From a virus: 64,000 nucleotides of DNA. The stretch is from the IMG/VR virus record IMGVR_UViG_3300025141_016306, positions 1 through 64,000 of that record; one strand, 5' to 3'. The notes under the pieces were generated by a model. That model was not told the origin of the DNA, did no database searches, and saw only the letters and a program-made list of their open reading frames with translations. How positions within the stretch are numbered: position 1 is the first letter of the stretch; each line of letters starts with the position of its first letter. Shown piece by piece: positions 61,668 to 64,000 of the stretch. The position numbers and the translations under genes are program-made.

Positions 61668-62059
61668 TCTTTAAACTCTGCGGCCAAGCAATCAATTTTA
61701 TAATCCTTTCGGCCGCCAACTACCTCTTGTATGCGATTTTTAGCTGTGTTTCGGATCCCATTTAAACCATGGGTAAGTTCAAGATCGTTGCCGTCCTTGA
61801 TTCCTTTCCGATAGTTGGATTCGTTGTGCCATATATGCAGATTCATTTGCGATAATACAACCACAGCCCGTAACACTTCTGCGTTCAGTATAGCATCTTT
61901 ACTGGTTAAAATTAAATTGATATCGTGCAGAATAGCGGCTATCTCTTCCGCATATTCTTCTTTGTGTTCCGGTATGAAAACTTCTTTAAGTTGGGCTATG
62001 GAGAGTCTGTCAATTAACTCTGATAAGGTGGGAAGGTACTTTCTTTCTGCGCTGCTCAT
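61643..62059 (-). CDS. Helical protein of unknown function in the sugar cluster
   Basis: 138 residues, all helical by pattern: YLPTLSELIDRLSIAQLKEV, LHDINLILTSKDAI, VLSQMNLHIWHNESNYRK and GLNGIRNTAKNRI. I recognise similar small proteins beside lipopolysaccharide and phage sugar genes, but no function is known to me. The conserved His/Trp/Asn/Glu segment (HIWHNES) could be an active or binding site. AGAGG precedes the ATG. It overlaps RmlC copy 2 at its end. Confidence 0.65.
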   Translation of the reverse strand: MSSAERKYLPTLSELIDRLSIAQLKEVFIPEHKEEYAEEIAAILHDINLILTSKDAILNAEVLRAVVVLSQMNLHIWHNESNYRKGIKDGNDLELTHGLNGIRNTAKNRIQEVVGGRKDYKIDCLAAEFKDWKISWKK

Positions 62060-62077
62060 TTCTTGCCTCTTATTTGG

Positions 62078-62863
62078 TTACTTGGAACAAAGCAGCACAT
62101 AATTTTTTATTTCATTGGTGGGAGGGTTCTCCTCCTCCAGGACCACATTGGAAAATATTTTATTTAACTCGTCGATCATCCACTGCTGTTTGTTCTCGTC
62201 TCTAAAGTTTATCAAAAAATAGCCATAATTGCAAGTTTTAATTACATTATCGATATAAAATTTTATTCCTTTGCGATCCAACTCAGACAAGCACCAGTTA
62301 GAAACAACAAGATCGTATTCTTTAAGCTCGATGGACTCGGTATCATGGAGAGATACATTGGGATGCTTGTACAGGCTTAAATATTTTTTAGCCAACCCCA
62401 AGGTTTGCGCGCGATCAATCAAGTCCATGGATTTAACCCCATATTTCAAAATAATATTGGCTTGGCCGCCATATCCACTCCCAATCTCGCAAACGCTTTT
62501 GCCGTGAGGGTCGACCAATCGAGTCTTGATGTCCTGAAGAACCGACAAGAAGCATAAAGTGCCGGGACTAATCATTCCAGTTTTTTCATAGTGATAAAAC
62601 AATGGGTTGCCGACGGCGTCATTGTTTTTATATTTGTCGATGCTCTCCATTAGTTCTGTGTCTTTAAGGAAATTGTACCATACATCCGCGATATTCTTGT
62701 GCCGGATATCATTCCCAATAACTTTGCAAAAAATATTATTTCTTTTGAAATTCAAAAGCTTTTGTTTATCATGGCAAATATTAACACATTCTTGCAAGAA
62801 TGCATCCTCCAGGTTAGCTACGATCCCGGCATGCCACTCGCCGTCAAATTTTAATTGTGTCAT
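62078..62863 (-). CDS. SAM-dependent methyltransferase, putative sugar O-methyltransferase
   Basis: 261 residues. VCEIGSGYGGQANIILKYG (about 125-143) is the SAM-binding first motif, followed by MDLIDRAQTLGLAKKYL and VSNWCLSELDRKGI. The N-terminal 110 residues with NPLFYHYEKTGMISPGTL match the putative sugar O-methyltransferase group. It would add a methyl to a hydroxyl of a sugar, possibly at the end of the glycan. GGGGAG precedes the ATG and the stop of the glycosyltransferase gene overlaps its start. Confidence 0.78.
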   Translation of the reverse strand: MTQLKFDGEWHAGIVANLEDAFLQECVNICHDKQKLLNFKRNNIFCKVIGNDIRHKNIADVWYNFLKDTELMESIDKYKNNDAVGNPLFYHYEKTGMISPGTLCFLSVLQDIKTRLVDPHGKSVCEIGSGYGGQANIILKYGVKSMDLIDRAQTLGLAKKYLSLYKHPNVSLHDTESIELKEYDLVVSNWCLSELDRKGIKFYIDNVIKTCNYGYFLINFRDENKQQWMIDELNKIFSNVVLEEENPPTNEIKNYVLLCSK

Positions 62864-64000
62864 TTTACTCCCCTTGCTTGTGGATTTAATTTGTCAAAAT
62901 CAACAACCTTGTGAATCAAATCAGCTAGTTGGTCATCGGCTCTCCAATAATTCTTGGCGAGTTCAAAGTTCTTCTTCACTGATTCTAGACGCGAATAATA
63001 ATCTTCTTCAGTCAAATTCGATAAGATTTCATCCAACTCTTCATAAGTGTCAAAAAAGATAACCCCGTTTTCATCAAAATATTTACCAACTTCACGAGTT
63101 CCCCAAAAAATAGGGATGGTGCCTGTAATTAAAGGATCGATAAAGTCCGTGAAAAAAGTATCCAATTGGCAATTCTGGATTATAATGCTAAACATGTGAT
63201 CTTTTAGGGCCAATATCTTGCCGTGCTGTGGAAAGCGTTTAAACCCGCCGCCCCATAGCTCAATATTGTGCTTTTCAGCCAACTCATCTGCCACGCGATG
63301 TCTTAAAATGTGGCCAGGAGCCCATTTTTTCTCGCTCGCAACCATTGAAACGAGCTTGCTTTTTTCATGGACTCCCCAGTCATCATGGTGTACGCGTAAA
63401 AAACAAAACGGGAAGAGATGGCATTTTTCATATTTGTCCGCGAGTTCTTGGCTGAAAGAGAATAAATAATCTAGTTCTGGTAGCACTTCGGGCACTGCGT
63501 CAAAAGCCCATTGATGGACAACGGGAGGCTCCATAATCCAGCCTATCTTGATGGGGGAATTAACCGCTTTAATAACCCCGGGCCTCAAGAATCGATCCGT
63601 AAAAATAGTAATGCCTGAATATTCGTGAAAGTATCTCTTGCCCTCGACATAGCGCAATTTTTTGCCGCGTGGTGCTTTTTCGCCTTGTGTCGTTATATAG
63701 CCGAAATCCGGATGATCCTGGGTGTGGATAAAGTTGTTGTCAAAAAGATTAACAGTCAGCAACGGTGATTCGGGATCGTCGTATATACAATTATATTCCT
63801 CAAAATGTGTAGGGGAGGTAGGGTGAAAATCTAGAAAGGAGGGGTGAAATTCATAACCCTCTTTTTCAAAAAACCTCGGGGGATTGTTCGCATGTTGACC
63901 CCAAATTAAATCTCTCTCCTCAAGGAACCCTTCTTTTACAAGCTCCTTGATCGTTTCCGGTTGCAGTCCCAATACATTATATTTGTCGGGGTTAAAGCGC
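62860..64000 (-). CDS. Glycosyltransferase, family 10 (fucosyltransferase)-like, partial at N-terminus
   Basis: The visible part has 380 codons. The frame stays open to the right edge (reading RFNPDKYNVLGLQPET at the edge), and there is no ATG before it, so the true start is outside. The C-terminal part has FSIIIQNCQLDTFFTDFIDP followed by ITGTIPIFWG and then FFDTYEEL, the nucleotide-sugar-binding pattern of GT10 enzymes. These transfer L-fucose from GDP-fucose. With a GDP-deoxysugar route next to it, it may use that product. The upstream part is a less conserved acceptor domain. Confidence 0.77.
   Translation of the reverse strand, partial: RFNPDKYNVLGLQPETIKELVKEGFLEERDLIWGQHANNPPRFFEKEGYEFHPSFLDFHPTSPTHFEEYNCIYDDPESPLLTVNLFDNNFIHTQDHPDFGYITTQGEKAPRGKKLRYVEGKRYFHEYSGITIFTDRFLRPGVIKAVNSPIKIGWIMEPPVVHQWAFDAVPEVLPELDYLFSFSQELADKYEKCHLFPFCFLRVHHDDWGVHEKSKLVSMVASEKKWAPGHILRHRVADELAEKHNIELWGGGFKRFPQHGKILALKDHMFSIIIQNCQLDTFFTDFIDPLITGTIPIFWGTREVGKYFDENGVIFFDTYEELDEILSNLTEEDYYSRLESVKKNFELAKNYWRADDQLADLIHKVVDFDKLNPQARGVK

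Noticed and set aside
1-64000. tRNA genes, CRISPR arrays, insertion sequences or attachment sites
   Set aside because: I found no cloverleaf-like sequence, spaced repeats, transposase or integrase; coding density leaves almost no room for them.

Overview
This window is a contiguous piece of a large tailed-phage genome of the T4-like (contractile-tail) kind, most probably marine. Every gene I can support lies on the minus strand, so transcription runs from right (64000) to left (1). Genes are packed end to end, often with ATGA or TAATG stop/start overlaps, and no stretch above 300 bases lacks a gene; the widest gaps are 82 bases (33081-33162) and 72 bases (11607-11678). I see no tRNA, CRISPR array, insertion sequence or integrase. 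T4-type marks are a gp6-like and a gp25-like baseplate protein, a Mre11/Rad50 recombination protein (gp47 and gp46 in T4), a CHC2/TOPRIM primase, and a gp55-like late sigma factor. The lipopolysaccharide-type sugar genes and spanin-like lysis proteins suggest a Gram-negative host. The host species cannot be read from this sequence.

Layout in transcription order. (1) 47686-64000: about 21 sugar genes. They include a GT10-type and a GT-A-type glycosyltransferase, a methyltransferase, two RmlC-like epimerases, three cupin or DJ-1-type proteins, two HAD phosphatase domains, a thiamine-dependent E1 alpha/beta pair, a B12-binding radical SAM enzyme, a ColD-like GDP-4-keto-6-deoxymannose 3-dehydratase, a GDP-mannose 4,6-dehydratase, two fucose-synthase-like epimerases, an SDR, a PhyH dioxygenase, and a split HldE (heptose kinase, and heptose adenylyltransferase fused to HAD). 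(2) 45898-47684: small proteins and the late sigma factor. (3) 8313-45898: virion genes for baseplate and tail, starting with a hub protein that carries an amidase and including two giant proteins of 3232 and 3156 residues. (4) 3618-8302: RuvC-like resolvase, primase and a single-chain Mre11-Rad50 fusion, set inside the virion region. (5) 2251-3582: a beta-helix fibre-like protein. (6) 569-2209: a run of small membrane proteins that looks like a holin/spanin lysis cassette. (7) 1-536: a zinc-ribbon protein and the start of a further gene.

How the genes may work together. Gmd followed by ColD (with the diagnostic His188 in place of the PLP lysine) would turn GDP-mannose into GDP-4-keto-3,6-dideoxymannose. 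A fucose-synthase-like enzyme could finish this to a colitose-type sugar. Alternatively the E1 alpha/beta pair, which has no E2 or E3 partner here, could add a two-carbon branch to the 4-keto sugar, as related pairs do in branched deoxysugar pathways. The HldE parts would supply an activated heptose. Glycosyltransferases and a methyltransferase complete what looks like a phage-encoded route to an unusual glycan, to be placed on the host envelope or on the virion. That pathway is my inference; the enzyme families are read from motifs. It is the strongest candidate here for an undescribed system.
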